From: Membranipora membranacea
Lineage: Eukaryota; Bryozoa; Gymnolaemata; Cheilostomatida; Membraniporidae
Reading direction: 5' to 3'
NCBI GenBank assembly: GCA_914767715.1
Contig: OU612070.1
Coordinates: forward strand, 1,381,501 to 1,445,500
DNA: 64,000 bases
The translations under genes and the position numbers were made by a program. The notes under the pieces are model-generated. The model was not told the origin of the DNA. It saw only the letters and a list, made by a program, of their open reading frames with translations, and made no database searches. This document shows, in pieces, positions 46,601 through 58,393 of this stretch (position 1 is the stretch's first letter; each line of letters starts with the position of its first letter).

Positions 46601-48390
46601 ATACAGTAACGATATGTTTAGGTTTTACTGGTGATGCTTGTCGCTTAGAAAATTTTGAGAGGTGATTATAATATTATATATTGTGGTAAGTAGAAAGAGT
46701 GTCTTGGCACAATCACCACGCAGTCGCTACACTGGCAGTTTCCTCTAACAAAGCTCGACAGAAAGGTTGGTTCGACTCGACATCTTGAACTAATATATTA
46801 TAATAGCAGATACTCTTTTTTGAACAATGAATAAAAAATGTAAATCTATACAAGCTCAGTGTAGTTTATTCAACTTGAGTTTGTAGGATATCAAGGGCGT
46901 CTGCCCCAATAGTGCACATCAGTTAGAACCCTATAACTTATCGGGATGAGTATAATTCTTACTTTTCTAATATGAGCCTGCAACCCTTCAACACCATACG
47001 CCCTCATAACAAACCATAGCTTGAGTGCTCTGAATCGTCGGCTAAGCGGAATCTGCCAGTGCTGGAAGATAGAAACGCAGACTATTATGTGATATAGTAA
47101 TATTATATAGAGTATTATATAGAAATGGCATAGGCTGGTATTGGCAAGTTCAAAAACAACACAGCACTTTGTTTATGGAAGGTTTTAGAGAAATTTAATG
47201 ATGTGGTTTTGTTTTTGCTAGAACCCTATGGATACAAAGTACAATTAGGATATGGTGTTTAAAAAATTAAATTGAGGGCATATCATAGGTGTTGGTAGGA
47301 GACTGGGGCACACTGACGGGGCACACTGACGGAGCACACTGACGGGGCACACTGACGGGGCACACTGACGGGGCACACTGGCGGGGCACACTGACGGGGC
47401 ACACTGACGGGGCATACTGACGGGGCACACTGACGGGGCACACTGACGGGGCACACTGACGGGGCATACTGACGGGGCACACTGACGGGGCACACTGACT
47501 GGGCACTTTTTTTTCTCTTGGCTGCTTTATAATCAAAGCTATGGAGGAAAATCTTTGACTATGACTATCAACATGATGAAGCCACATCAATATTTGAATT
47601 CGGATACAAAGTACAATTAGGATATGGTGTTTAAAAAATTAAATTGAGGGCATATCATAGGTGTTGGTAGGAGACTGGGGCACACTGACGGGGCACACTG
47701 ACGGGGCACACTGACGGGGCACACTGACGGGGCACACTGACGGGGCACACTGACAGGGCACACTGACGGGGCATACTGACGGGGCGCACTGACGGGGCGC
47801 ACTGACGGGGCACACTGACGGGGCACACTGACGGGGCACACTGACGGGGCACACTGACTTGGCACTTTTTTTTCTCTTGGCTGCTTTATAATCAAAGCTA
47901 TGGAGGAAAATTTTTGACTATGACTATCAACATGATGAAGCCACATCAATATTTGAATACACAATAAATAAATCATCAAAATGTACACGAGATCAGCGAA
48001 TTTTGGTTAACTTGACCTATTTAGGGTGACCGAGGTTCCACCCTCCCCTCACCCCAAATAGTTTCCCATCAGCCTGGACCCTATATTGTGGAAGAACTAG
48101 CTGAATTTTCGAGCTCTAAGGAGAAATATTTATAATTTGATATAAAATAATATAGTATGATAATGAAAATTAGTCATGGAAACAGTAAAAAACAAAAGGA
48201 GTGGAATCAGAAAAATCCAGTTATCAGAGGGAAATAACCAACGAAATAGCAGTAATTTGATCCATCAGTGGACTTGATGTAATGATGTAGAGTTGAAATT
48301 GTAGAACATACTATATAATCTACTGCCGCTCCGCTGTTCTCATGCTGCAAATAGAGAGGTTCGATGTTGAAGGTACAAGGCAACGCAGCA
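43649..48390 (-). CDS. HDC: Histidine decarboxylase-like PLP enzyme, 3' half (7 exons)
   Basis: The exons, 5' to 3' on the minus strand, are 48312-48390, 46963-47061, 45815-46014, 45373-45503, 44593-44702, 44274-44364 and 43649-44019, all phase-consistent. The protein runs [20 protein letters not shown], then [63 protein letters not shown] and [13 protein letters not shown]: the C-terminal domain of group II decarboxylases (aromatic amino-acid, tyrosine, histidine). Ser in HWQIPLS matches Ser354 of human HDC, where DOPA decarboxylase has Gly; this supports histamine synthesis. A tail of about 210 residues follows, with a Ser/Asp/Glu-rich stretch ([12 protein letters not shown]) and a basic end. 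HDCs have such long tails; DOPA decarboxylase does not. The exons for the PLP-lysine half should lie upstream, but I could not find them before 64 kb. Confidence 0.85.
46430..46660. repeat. Dispersed repeat of about 200 bp (copy 1)
   Basis: It shares gttaaatggagta, catccca.gggta.aa, gatatgatgtgaccttactg and gaatgtggttttgggtgtagtat with 49150-49350 and 49390-49600, and partially with 47190-47270. All copies lie in introns or upstream flank of the decarboxylase gene. Confidence 0.5.
47231..47958. repeat. Tandem duplication of about 365 bp, each unit holding a 13-bp minisatellite
   Basis: Unit 1 is 47231-47602 and unit 2 is 47603-47958. Both start gatacaaagtacaattagga and end atcaatatttgaat. 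Each contains an array of ggggcacactgac (about 15 copies at 47305-47505 and about 14 at 47677-47860). The array can be read on the minus strand in all frames as Cys/Pro/Val/Arg-rich repeats, but this is an intron of the decarboxylase gene and the frames are artefacts of the 13-bp period. Confidence 0.95.
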
Positions 48391-50221
48391 CTGTTGGTCA
48401 CACTTCTATGTCTAACTTGAGACCAACCATCAATCACCCATGCAGAGAACGGATGACAACCAAACCAACTGGCAGGCCAGAACATGCAGTCAGCAGAGCA
48501 CAGTCTGACTTTTATTATGCAAAGACCAGAACTGTAAAACAGAGTACATTTTTTTAAGCCAACCCAAAATATAGTGATTAAGCCAGTATTAGCACATTTT
48601 TGTATTTTTCTAATCTGCCAAGGGAAGACTATTTGTATTTTAATAATTGTTTTTTTCAGAATACAATATTATGATGAACTTCTAATTATTGCAAGCATTT
48701 CGAATGAAAAGCTACAAATAAAAAAACAACGAAACTTTGTCAGTAACAGAACAATATTCCGATTCATTTTAATACAATTCCAATTCAATTAACTCAAGTT
48801 ACTTCATTTTGATAGTGTATGTTATTTTAATATCAAGCTCGATTTCATCTATACTTAATTCAATATCTTGGTACTCCTGATGTGAAAATTAAACTAAACC
48901 AGATATTGTAAAATGCCATCTTGGCCAATTCTTATTTTGAGTGAATAAAGTAAAATACAAATTGTAAAACAATTATAGAAAAACTTTCATGGTACGCTAA
49001 AACTGACCTGAATTTTGCCTGCCAAAGAAGGTACTCCTAAAGGTATACAACCTTTTACTGCAACGGTCGCTACCAGACCACCCAATCAAACTATCCCAAC
49101 AAATCAAGGAAGAAATCAAGAAAGGATTAAATTACAGACATAGTGATTTTGGTAGTGGGAAGGGTTTAGACATGTTAAATGGAGTAGTTTTTTTTCGGCA
49201 AACATCCCAGGGGTACAAGTTACAATTAGGATAGGATGTGATCTTACTGGTGCTGCTTTAGCCATATAAAATGAGAGCGCTTCAATAATGTGGTTTTGGC
49301 TGCAGTAAACAATTATGATATTAATAGGTGATGGTCGTCTAGAACTCAATTACAAAGAACTATATAAAGTTATATATTTAAGCTCTTCAAGGGTGTGGCC
49401 TTACTGGCCTTGGCTGTTGTCTGGAATTGTCTGATATGTCTTGACATAGCGTAACATGAGCTTCATAGAGACTAGGTCAACTGCTCGACCGTTGATGTAC
49501 TGCCATAGTGTCTAATAAATTGAGAGCGCCTCACGAGAATGTGGTTCTGGGTGCAGTATGCAAGCAAGATATTTCTAGGTTTTACAGGTGCTGGGTGATA
49601 TTTATAAGGGTCAGGTACCCTTTTTTATTTTTCTCTGTTATTTTATCATTTTACCAGTAAGTTTTTACTCATACTGCTCTCTTACCTTGACCACATGACT
49701 GGATTTTATATTGTTCTCAATATTGTATCAATTTTGCGTGTTTCATCTTACCCACTGGCTGGATTTTCTGAGATGACAGTCTTTTTACCCATTAGATGAT
49801 CAGTCTAAATTACATCAGACCAAAATCCATAATGGGAGCAGAGTGCAGATTTTAAATGAGGTGCAACAACAACATCATATACCAGTTAATATCTCTGCTC
49901 GAAAGCCAACTCATTAAACCCTTTGGTCTTCGAACCAAAAATGTCAAAAATCTACAGACGAGGACCTTGGAAGCCTGATGATAGTTACCTGATGAATTCC
50001 CACATGGTATGTTGCAGGTGTAGTAGCTCAAAGTACAAGTGAAGTAACAAGGCTTAGGAAATCCCAGGTTAGAGCAGTATATAACCTCATATTTTTACAG
50101 AAAGTTAAAACACTAAATTACCTACAAAAGCTACCCTTCCTAATATATACATTCACAACATTAGGTGACAAATTGATTGATTATAAGATTATAAGAATCA
50201 CTATCTTTTTTTGCGTTCTCA
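48391..50221. other. Non-coding stretch with dispersed repeats
   Basis: It contains two further copies of the 200-bp repeat (about 49150-49350 and 49390-49600). It was searched on the minus strand for upstream decarboxylase exons; none is convincing. Confidence 0.35.
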
Positions 50222-50620
50222 AGGAGTAGGAGGTGGCTCAGTTGGTTAGAGCGCCGTCCTTTAGCATGAACAGATTGAAGGTCGTGGGTTTGAGTCTCAC
50301 TGCATTCCATCGACTACTTGGGTTTGGTTGGCCCCCAGGTTTGCTCCAACCTGCCTGCAAACCGAGAGCAATTTGGTGCAGATATTGCGGACCCGCCATC
50401 AAGGCACAACAATTTCGCCGCCCATGCCTCGGGAGGCTTTGTGGTGAGCGATAAGACATCCGAACTTATCGCTGATAATAGGGGTGATAGGGAATAAGTG
50501 ATGATAAGTGATGATTAGTGATGATAAGTGATGATAAATGATGATAAGTGATGATAAGTGATGATAAGTGATGATAAGTGATGATAAGTGATAGGGAATA
50601 AGTGATACCAACTTAAGTGA
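50222..50620 (+). mobile_element. tRNA-derived SINE with a decamer tail
   Basis: The head has TGGCTCAGTTGG (A box, 50234) and gtgggtttgagtctcac (B box). A body of about 150 bp follows, with cccccaggtttgctccaacc and a small hairpin gcgataag...cttatcgc (50450-50472). The tail is about 12 units of ataagtgatg (50494-50610). Frames on both strands in this element are by-products. Confidence 0.75.
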
Positions 50621-50739
50621 TGATAGGGATCTTTATACAAACTTTGGGTCTTTTCACTATACATGTAATAGAAGCAGAAGCAGTATATGCAAGGAACAAT
50701 CAAGCCGTAACCAAAGTATCTGAATATAAGACTAAAGAT

Positions 50740-51950
50740 GGCTTCGCGGTTTGGCTACTGTACAAACAGCCTCACTAAACACCAATAACATTCGGTAACA
50801 TTTACCATCCTCCTGGAAAGTCAAAAAATGTGAAAGATAATATTACCAATCAAATTGTATCAAGTATTTTGAAACATCTACAAACACACCGGTCATCTAG
50901 TCTGCTTTTGTGTGGAGATTTCAACGGCCTTGACACATCGCCGATCACCACCCTTCTCCCGCTCAAACAAATAGTCAATTACTCAAGACGAAATGATGCA
51001 ATGCTGGATCTTGTTTTTACAGACATTGATGAGTATGCTGATACTAAATACAAAAAGCTACCACCCATCCTAAACAACCAAGCAAAAATGACTAAACATG
51101 TGACTAATTGACAAACAGGAAATAACACCTGCGACAAAGATTTACATCACGATCAGGAGTTATCTACTCTTGACTAGTCTAAGGAAATCCAGCATGGCAA
51201 GCTCTCTCTGTACTCCTATCACAACAGATGAGAAAACAACTAGAAAGGAAAGCAGAGGCTTAGGTCAAAAACACAGTTCATGGAAGTAAAACATGGTGGA
51301 ACAACATTCAGGAACGGCAATCACCGCAGAACTCCCTTCTTATTTGTATGAATGGTAATTGTCTGACAATTTCCGACTCTGTTGAAAATCTCAACAACTA
51401 CTATTAGAGCAAAGCAAGTAGCGGCGACACTGTCGACATCAACTTTCCTGACATCCCAGCTGTCACAGGAAACACAATCATAAGGGTTACTGAGCTCAAA
51501 ATATACTCTCATTCATGCAATATCAACACTCAAAACACTCAAATATCAACATCTTGAATAATAATTCACATTTACTCGCAGAGCCATTAGCCCATATAGT
51601 GAACTTGATTCTCTCGGTTGGAGTTTTTCCAAACTTTTATAAGAAAGCAGAGATAACAACTCTGAAGAAAGAAAAATCTGTTGCGGTATTTAAAGATCTA
51701 AGACAGTCTCGCTTCTCTTCCACCTTTGGAAAATAGCCGCAAGATTTATTGTTAATCACATCAGAAATGACCCGACTAACCTCGGTCATCAGTGCGCTTA
51801 CACCGAATCACTCGGCACCACAGATGCTTTGGTGAAGTTCTCCTCAGATATAGCCACCAATCTTGACAATATTAACACAATAGCTGTCCACGCATTACTG
51901 CTTGATTTTAGCAAAGCCTGAAAGCATGAAACCAGATCATGCACTCAGTA
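50740..51950 (+). mobile_element. Decayed non-LTR retrotransposon (endonuclease and start of reverse transcriptase)
   Basis: The endonuclease part is readable at 50830-51111: LLLCGDFNGLDTSPI and DAMLDLVFTDIDEY are the GDFN and LD-type motifs of APE-like LINE endonucleases. After several stops the reverse transcriptase begins (PLAHIVNLILSVGVFPNF near 51580, then AARFIVNHIRND and ALLLDFSKA near 51900) and is lost. It could be the same family as the 1981-2960 relic, which covers the following part of the protein. Confidence 0.7.
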
Positions 51951-52409
51951 AATTACTTTCGCTGTACATATAGACACCATCACTGTAAACAGTAATCTTC
52001 AGTTTAGTAGCTATAACTAGAACTATTTTAATGTACATGGCATAGACATAGACATTTGCGGTTCTCATTATTACTGGTTAACCACAATCAGTGGTAGGGA
52101 TAGCCTGATATCTTGATGAATTTCAATGTCCAGAAAAAATCCCTGTTACACCCAAATAGTAGTAAGGATAGTGGACTAGTTTTTCAGCTAGTCCATCTAA
52201 TTTCATTCTTGAAAAAACCCTACCATTGATCTAACTCATCTAGGGCCGGCAGCTTCTTGGCAGCGTATAAGAATGTATCATTCCTGACCTCATGGGTGTA
52301 AACTGCTACTTGTTTGTAATGAGTGCATGGGGTAGCTTCTAAAAGTTAACTATTTTATTATACCACGTGTATACAACATATCAAAACAAAAGTTTATAAT
52401 AAATTATTA

Positions 52410-53125
52410 TCAAAATACATGTATTTTATAATATACAGCACAATTGATGAATTCCCTATAATTCCCCTGAAGCATACGTAGGCAAAACATGGGCTCTGTG
52501 GTTGAATTGCCTCTCTGAAAACCATATTGATTGTCTTTAATCTTGACTAAATCTCTTAACCTCGACTCAATATCTCTCTCATAAATTTTGAGGGAGTGAC
52601 TGAGGAGCTTTATACCTCTATAATTACCACAACTAAGGGGGTCACCCTTCTGCTTGTAAAGTGGGACAATTTTGCTTTTCCGCCACTCATTTGGTATCCC
52701 TCGTCTCATAGCTTCCCTGATACATGATGTTTTCCATGATGTTCCTGTGTCCTTAAGTTTCTTTATCATTTCTATTGGGAGCTCATCAGGTCCCTTCGCT
52801 TTATTCAATTTCATCCTTCCTATCTGATTTCCTACTTCCTCCTCCGAGATGTCCTCAGCTGGCCCCTGTACTTTCTCCATTGCTCCTATTTCTGGCGTTT
52901 TGTTCTTGGTGTTTAGCAGCTTGTTGAAATACTCTTTCCATCTTTCTTTGATGTCCTTATCTTCACTCATGATCGTTCCTTGTTCATCTTTGATGAATAC
53001 TATCCTATCTATGTCCTTTGATCTCCTTTGCCTTGTCCGTGCTAACTTATAAATTTTCTTCGGGCCATTTTCTTCTAGATCTTTATACAAATCTTCATAA
53101 CCTGTCTCTTTCGCTATAATATGTC
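52410..53125 (-). mobile_element. RTE-type non-LTR retrotransposon fragment
   Basis: An open frame of 226 codons encodes the linker and the start of a reverse transcriptase: KERWKEYFNKLLN, KAKGPDELPIEMIKKL, WRKSKIVPLYKQKGD, NYRGIKLLSHSLKIYERDIE, QYGFQRGNSTTEPMFCLRML, ending before the YxDD region. The frame is intact but truncated at both ends, so the insertion may be fairly young. Confidence 0.8.
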
Positions 53126-54049
53126 ACCGCAGGAGTTAAAACATTTGCTGTACCTTATAAATGAGTATCTCCAATGCAATCTCTTGCTATCTCTCTACCT
53201 CAGTCTGATGTTATATTGGTGTGTAAAGTGAGCTGAACCTGTTGTTGTGGTAAAAATGCCTGGTTGGATGACTGGCCTGTTTGTAAATGATACCATAGTG
53301 TCGCTCACACTCGGTATTTAAGTGATCGGTAACCAACCAGCTCACAAGAGGCGGAGTTATTTACTGAACCTAACGAGGGTCTTCTTGCGTTCGTATTTTG
53401 TTTAATTTTGATTTTATATCAAAGTTTAATCCTGACGATGTATTAAAAGATTAAATGGTAGTGATAGAGCGGCATATATTGTCAAGGCTTCGCCATTATG
53501 GGATTTTGTATGGTGACGTCTATTTCTCCTGACAAGTGGTTTTGCATGTTATACCAAAGTGTAATCCTCAAATTGATTTATATCGTAGTATTCATGCTAG
53601 ACACTATAGAAATCATGCAGAAGGCTAGCCTCTCTCCATAAACATTATTTAGGTTATGATTTCATTGTTTCACACCATTGTGTTTCACAACTATGGACAG
53701 CATGTTACGAACTTGTATAAATTAAATCGTTTCCACTGACAAAATGATACACAATACCTTGTGAATAATACAAATAACATAAAAGCTGTTACTGACACAC
53801 CAAAACAACACTGCAGATCTAATAATTGAAGATTATTCTTGGATGGTTAGTCAGAAATGTAAGTACATAGAACAATTGGGTCAGGATACATGTGGTTGGG
53901 ACCCGATGTGTTCCTGCGCCGCTTGGTTTGGGGGGATACGATTGTATGACCTCTGCAAGATCCCCAGTTAGAACACTTGAATTGTCTCCACTCATTGCTT
54001 CTGTGCCACTATAGCTGGTAGACTGATTGCATTATTGCCCTCTAATAAC

Positions 54050-56676
54050 TAGAACTGACACCTCAGGACCCAACTCTAATAATGGTGCGGCGGAAGGTAG
54101 GGATAGGAAAAGTATGAGGGGATTTGTTTGCAACAGCAATATGTTCTGTGAAAAACTGCCGCGTGTCAATAATGGGTGATTATTGGAAAAACTGCCTCTT
54201 CCATATCGTTGGTATATTGGGACCGTATCAAAGGTCTTATCCAAAACTTTCGTCTTTGGCAATGTTTGACTGCAGAAAAGATGCAAAGCTGTTCGGCTCA
54301 GGAGGTCAGATCAGAGTTTAGTTCATTTGTCAGAGTGACGCTAGATCAAGTTTGATCCATTTGCTTGCATTTGTACAACAGTTACTCTCCCTCCACTAGA
54401 GGGTGTAATTCTTGTAACAATTGCCTCATTCATTTCATTGGTTTTGGGATATATTATTCTTATGCCAATAAGAGCAGGCAACTTAAATGTAAGCGTTTAA
54501 AAACCATGTACAACTGTGATATGGCATATTTACTAGGCGTGGATTAAATTCAATAAATACAATTACATAGCGGTTGCTGCATGAATCTCAGAGATTTGAT
54601 TTAGTCCTTTATTTGCCGCTGAGGCTTTTTTTATAGTAAAGCTGTAACTGTCTGTGTGTATGACATGTTGTGCTAGCCTACCTATCCAGAAGAATCATGA
54701 AACCTCTCTTTTCTTCATGTGTATCTCTTAATTAGTTAGACGGGCAATCAAATTTTATTCTTTTAAGCCATGTTCTTCCGATTTTATAGAAAGGCCGTTT
54801 CCTAATCCCATAACGACCCCCAACCTATCCCTCTTAGCTAACAGATAATTATTGTTCTGATATGTGTTGGTTTATTGTTGCTAGTTGATTCCCCAGCTAA
54901 TGTTTCATGTAAAAATCAGCATCAAAGCTGTTTGTGTAAATGCACAAAAGTTTGTTCTCACACATCGTCATCCACTCGTCATCCTAGTGCAATGCACTTT
55001 GCAGAAACTTCCTTTATAGACACAACCAAAGGTGACCACTCAGTATCATTAAAATCCTAGATATCTTTGTAATTAATAGACTATGGTCAGAGCTGTTGCT
55101 CCTTGGTCAGAGCAGCCCGTTGAATTTCAGCCTAGGCAATTTATAGGGTGTATTGACTGTCAAGAGCAAGCATTACCTTAAAATTTGAAATTTTGCAGTT
55201 CTTGGCTCAAAAGTTCAAATTCAAGTTCAAATGAAAATCACAAGTGGCCTATTGGCTGTAGAATATTTGTTTTGGGTGTGGCTCCTACGAGTTCAGAATT
55301 AAACAAAAGGTATTTCTACCTTTTGGTTATTAGCCTTTGAACCATAGAAAAGGATTTGAATCATTTATATTTCTTTTGAGACAGATTTTAAACATTTCGC
55401 CCAGGCACTTAGGCTTAAATGATTTACTCGGGTATGACTGCCCTTTTACATATTAACCTCTGAACCATTGAAATTTTTATTAGAGAAAATTTAAACCATA
55501 GATATTTAGATATATTATAATCATTGTGCTTCAAAACAAACCAATCATATTACAGTAAAATAGGTGAGACCAGCTGCATCTAGCAATTTTCAGGAGTGAC
55601 TGTCTAATCAAAGTGCTTCAAAACAAACCAAGCATGATAGAATCACTGAGGTCAGACCAGCTGCATCTAGCGATTTTCAAAATAATGGCTACAAAAAGCC
55701 AAAATTCTTGTGCTGGCTGTTGGAAATTTTCTATGTCATAGGATCAACTGCTGTTGTTCATACTACTCCCAGAGAGAAGATCAGGTATGAATCTAGTTCA
55801 GTTGGCAAAATTTGAAGCTGGATGGGCAAAACTGTAGGTGTTTATTGTGTGCAAAAATATGGCTCAGCTGCCACAGAAGTTGGCTGAAGTCCCCTATTAT
55901 TCTTGTATAGTATGTATATAAAAAGATACAACGGAATGTTTACCTACTTCAAAATTTGAGATACTTCTTGGATATAGCAAGTGCCCGCACATTTAACTTC
56001 CAGTTTATCTATTGTCACCTTATATATGGTATCCATATCATTGGCAACTTGTCCTTCAATAATGCCCTCAATAGATTATTTTTGTTGCAAAAACGGGCTT
56101 TACGCATTATCGCCAATGTGCATTACATCCCGTATTATCTCATTTCAACCGAATCCATTACACAATCATTACAACTCCTACCTCTTCCTAAGCTTGTTCG
56201 TTATTTCACTTCACTTTTTGCGCATAAGATAAACAATTTTTTAACACCTCCATTTATATATAGAGGATTTAAAAACACTACCAAGTTCAATTTTCGTGAT
56301 AAACATTTACTTTTATATCATACAGAAAATCTGAGATACAAAGTTTCTGCTACATACAATTCTTTACCGTTACATTTGAGATCTAAAGAGAAGTTCAGTT
56401 CATTCAAAACTTTACTTTTCAACCATATATTATCGACTTGACCAACATCATTGATGATATTATTTCCCTTCTGTTTCTCTTTTTTTGTTATAAAAAAAAT
56501 TGTTTTCTGGCACTGAGTGCAAAACATTTCGAATGAGATGACTTTTGATGCCAATAAAAAGTATATATATTATATGTCTATTAGAGTTGGGGATAAGATG
56601 TCTATGTCTATTCGCACCCGCACATGTTATCATAAAATAAATCAACTCCAAACACTAATCGTGTTAAGAGTTGGGG
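54050..56676. other. Block present only in copy B (2.6 kb), with LINE 3' end
   Basis: Copy A reads ctctaataattatgcaac at this point. The inserted block contains one end of a CTAGATCAAGTTTG MITE (54342), a direct repeat of about 85 bp (about 55527-55600 and 55612-55685, with cttcaaaacaaacca and gaccagctgcatctagc) and a LINE C-terminus (55956-56441). Confidence 0.7.
55956..56441 (+). mobile_element. Non-LTR retrotransposon, C-terminal end of the ORF
   Basis: An open frame of 161 codons reads NRLFLLQKRALRIIANVHY, then LPKLVRYFTSLFAHKINNFL and ATYNSLPLHLRSKEKFSSFK: the region after the reverse transcriptase in CR1/Jockey-like LINEs (LQKRALRII is characteristic). A 3' UTR follows to about 56676. 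It is 5'-truncated, without an obvious poly(A). Confidence 0.75.
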
Positions 56677-57525
56677 ATTATGCAACATTATATCTGATCT
56701 ACCCTAACATTGGAGTCGTCAATGCTTGTTTAAGAAGTAGAAAATTCCTAGTGTGTCTGACTCTGATCTGGGCAGCGTGATTTAACTTCTTCCCAGGGTG
56801 TTATATCAACTATGTATCTTCTTCACAATCAGGTTTTTTATGTTTGAGGATAAGTTTATTAATATAAGGCTTTACATTTGAGAAAGATTCCATCATATGG
56901 AAACTGGCATTGGGTATTATATGATAAAAAGCATCATTACCTATTTTTCCCGGCCTAAGTATGCAGTGCCACGTCGAATTGAACATAGTAAGTGGCGCTA
57001 TACCCATAATGCAAAAAAAGATCAAGAATTGATCAACGTTAAAGGCAATCCTCTGATTTTGATCGCACAAATATCTCATAAGTAACAATGTCAGGCATAT
57101 TGTAAAAAGTACTTGGTGCGCGTACAACTTAATGAGTTCTCCGCATTCCATACAATAATGCGCTACTGAGCAAACAGATTGGTTACATTGTTTTTGGCCT
57201 CTTCCTTTTTCTGCTCACACACATCAAGATAGTCTTACTGAAAGCGTCACTCATCTATATGGGTTACAGAGGTTAAAACTTGTTATTTTGAGGTGCAGCC
57301 TTCGTTGAGGTAATAGCACGTCAATTTTGAACGCCTACTAACAGTTTATAGTCATTCTGCAGGCTAATACTTGATGGCCTAATTGCCTAATGATGTGCAA
57401 GAAGCAGACGCTCAAAAGTTCAAAATGCTGGTCCAATGTTTCATTTATACATATTTTATTCAAATTGGAGTACATACATTTCAAAACATGAAATTTCACA
57501 ATTTAAGCTGCCTGCGAGGAGACAA

Positions 57526-58076
57526 CTACTTCCTGCCGACACGGGCTGCAATAGCGGCAGCAGCAGCAGCATCTGTAGCCTTATCCTGGAGCTTGTTTTT
57601 GATGTCATTACCAACTCTTCTGGCTACTCTACCGACAGCTCTTCTAATCTTTCTACTTCTCCATGCATCAACTGAGAATAAAGAACGTCATAAATCAATT
57701 CCCAAGATTATCATGTCGAAGGATCAATGTTGCAGGTTTGGGGGCTTCTTTGTATGATGATCGATAAATCTCGTGAGCAGAGATTGGGGATTTTAAATAA
57801 TTCCTGGCTATGTCTGTGACACTACCAGGCAAGGCAGAAAAATCACCTTGCGCAGAAATTTTTGATATGTTAAAAGGAAAGTGTAGCTTTATTGGCTAAA
57901 TGATCATGACATAACAGACATTCATGAAACAAAGCATTTCAATTTTTTATCTAGTTTTAATATACAAGGCTATAACTAATAATGCAATCAGCAAGCATGA
58001 AAATATGTGTTAGCTCCCCGTCGACGGTTAATGCTGCGATCACAATGACAACCAGGAATATGTGCAGGAACCTCAT
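57526..58076 (-). pseudogene. Cecropin-like peptide gene, copy B, with broken splice donor
   Basis: Exon 1 (58019-58076) and exon 2 (57526-57671) match copy A, with the same signal peptide, Trp-led cationic helix and GRK end. One extra Ala sits in the Ala run (three extra bases) and one Ser is changed to Ala. The exon 1 donor, gtgagt in copy A, reads gggagc here, so normal splicing should fail; reading into the intron gives about 20 extra residues before a stop. The AATAAA near 57455 is kept. It is probably a pseudogene unless another donor is used. Confidence 0.65.
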
Positions 58077-58393
58077 CTTGGGATTCTATGACTGCTGCTG
58101 TAATTGGAAAACAAACAGTGTCATATAAAAAAAGAAATGTTTATACCCTGCATTGCTTCGAGAACCAATGAGAGTTATATGCTTGTTCCTAATCTTGGTC
58201 AATATTCGATCCAATAATCAAGCATGGCATTATTGGAGCAGCCAAGATAGCAAATCAAAGGATTTCACAATTTCATATTCAACCTTCTATCAAATGGAGG
58301 TATGAGTGAGAAGTCACCCTCTTACCTTTTGGTGATTCTGTTACAATATTTTGCTAAGCAATGAGTTACTAATGTGCAGACTGCAGGTTATAT

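Noticed and set aside
47245-47988. Long minus-strand frames rich in Cys, Pro, Val and Arg
   Set aside because: They are the three readings of a 13-bp minisatellite in an intron; the same repeat is open in every frame.
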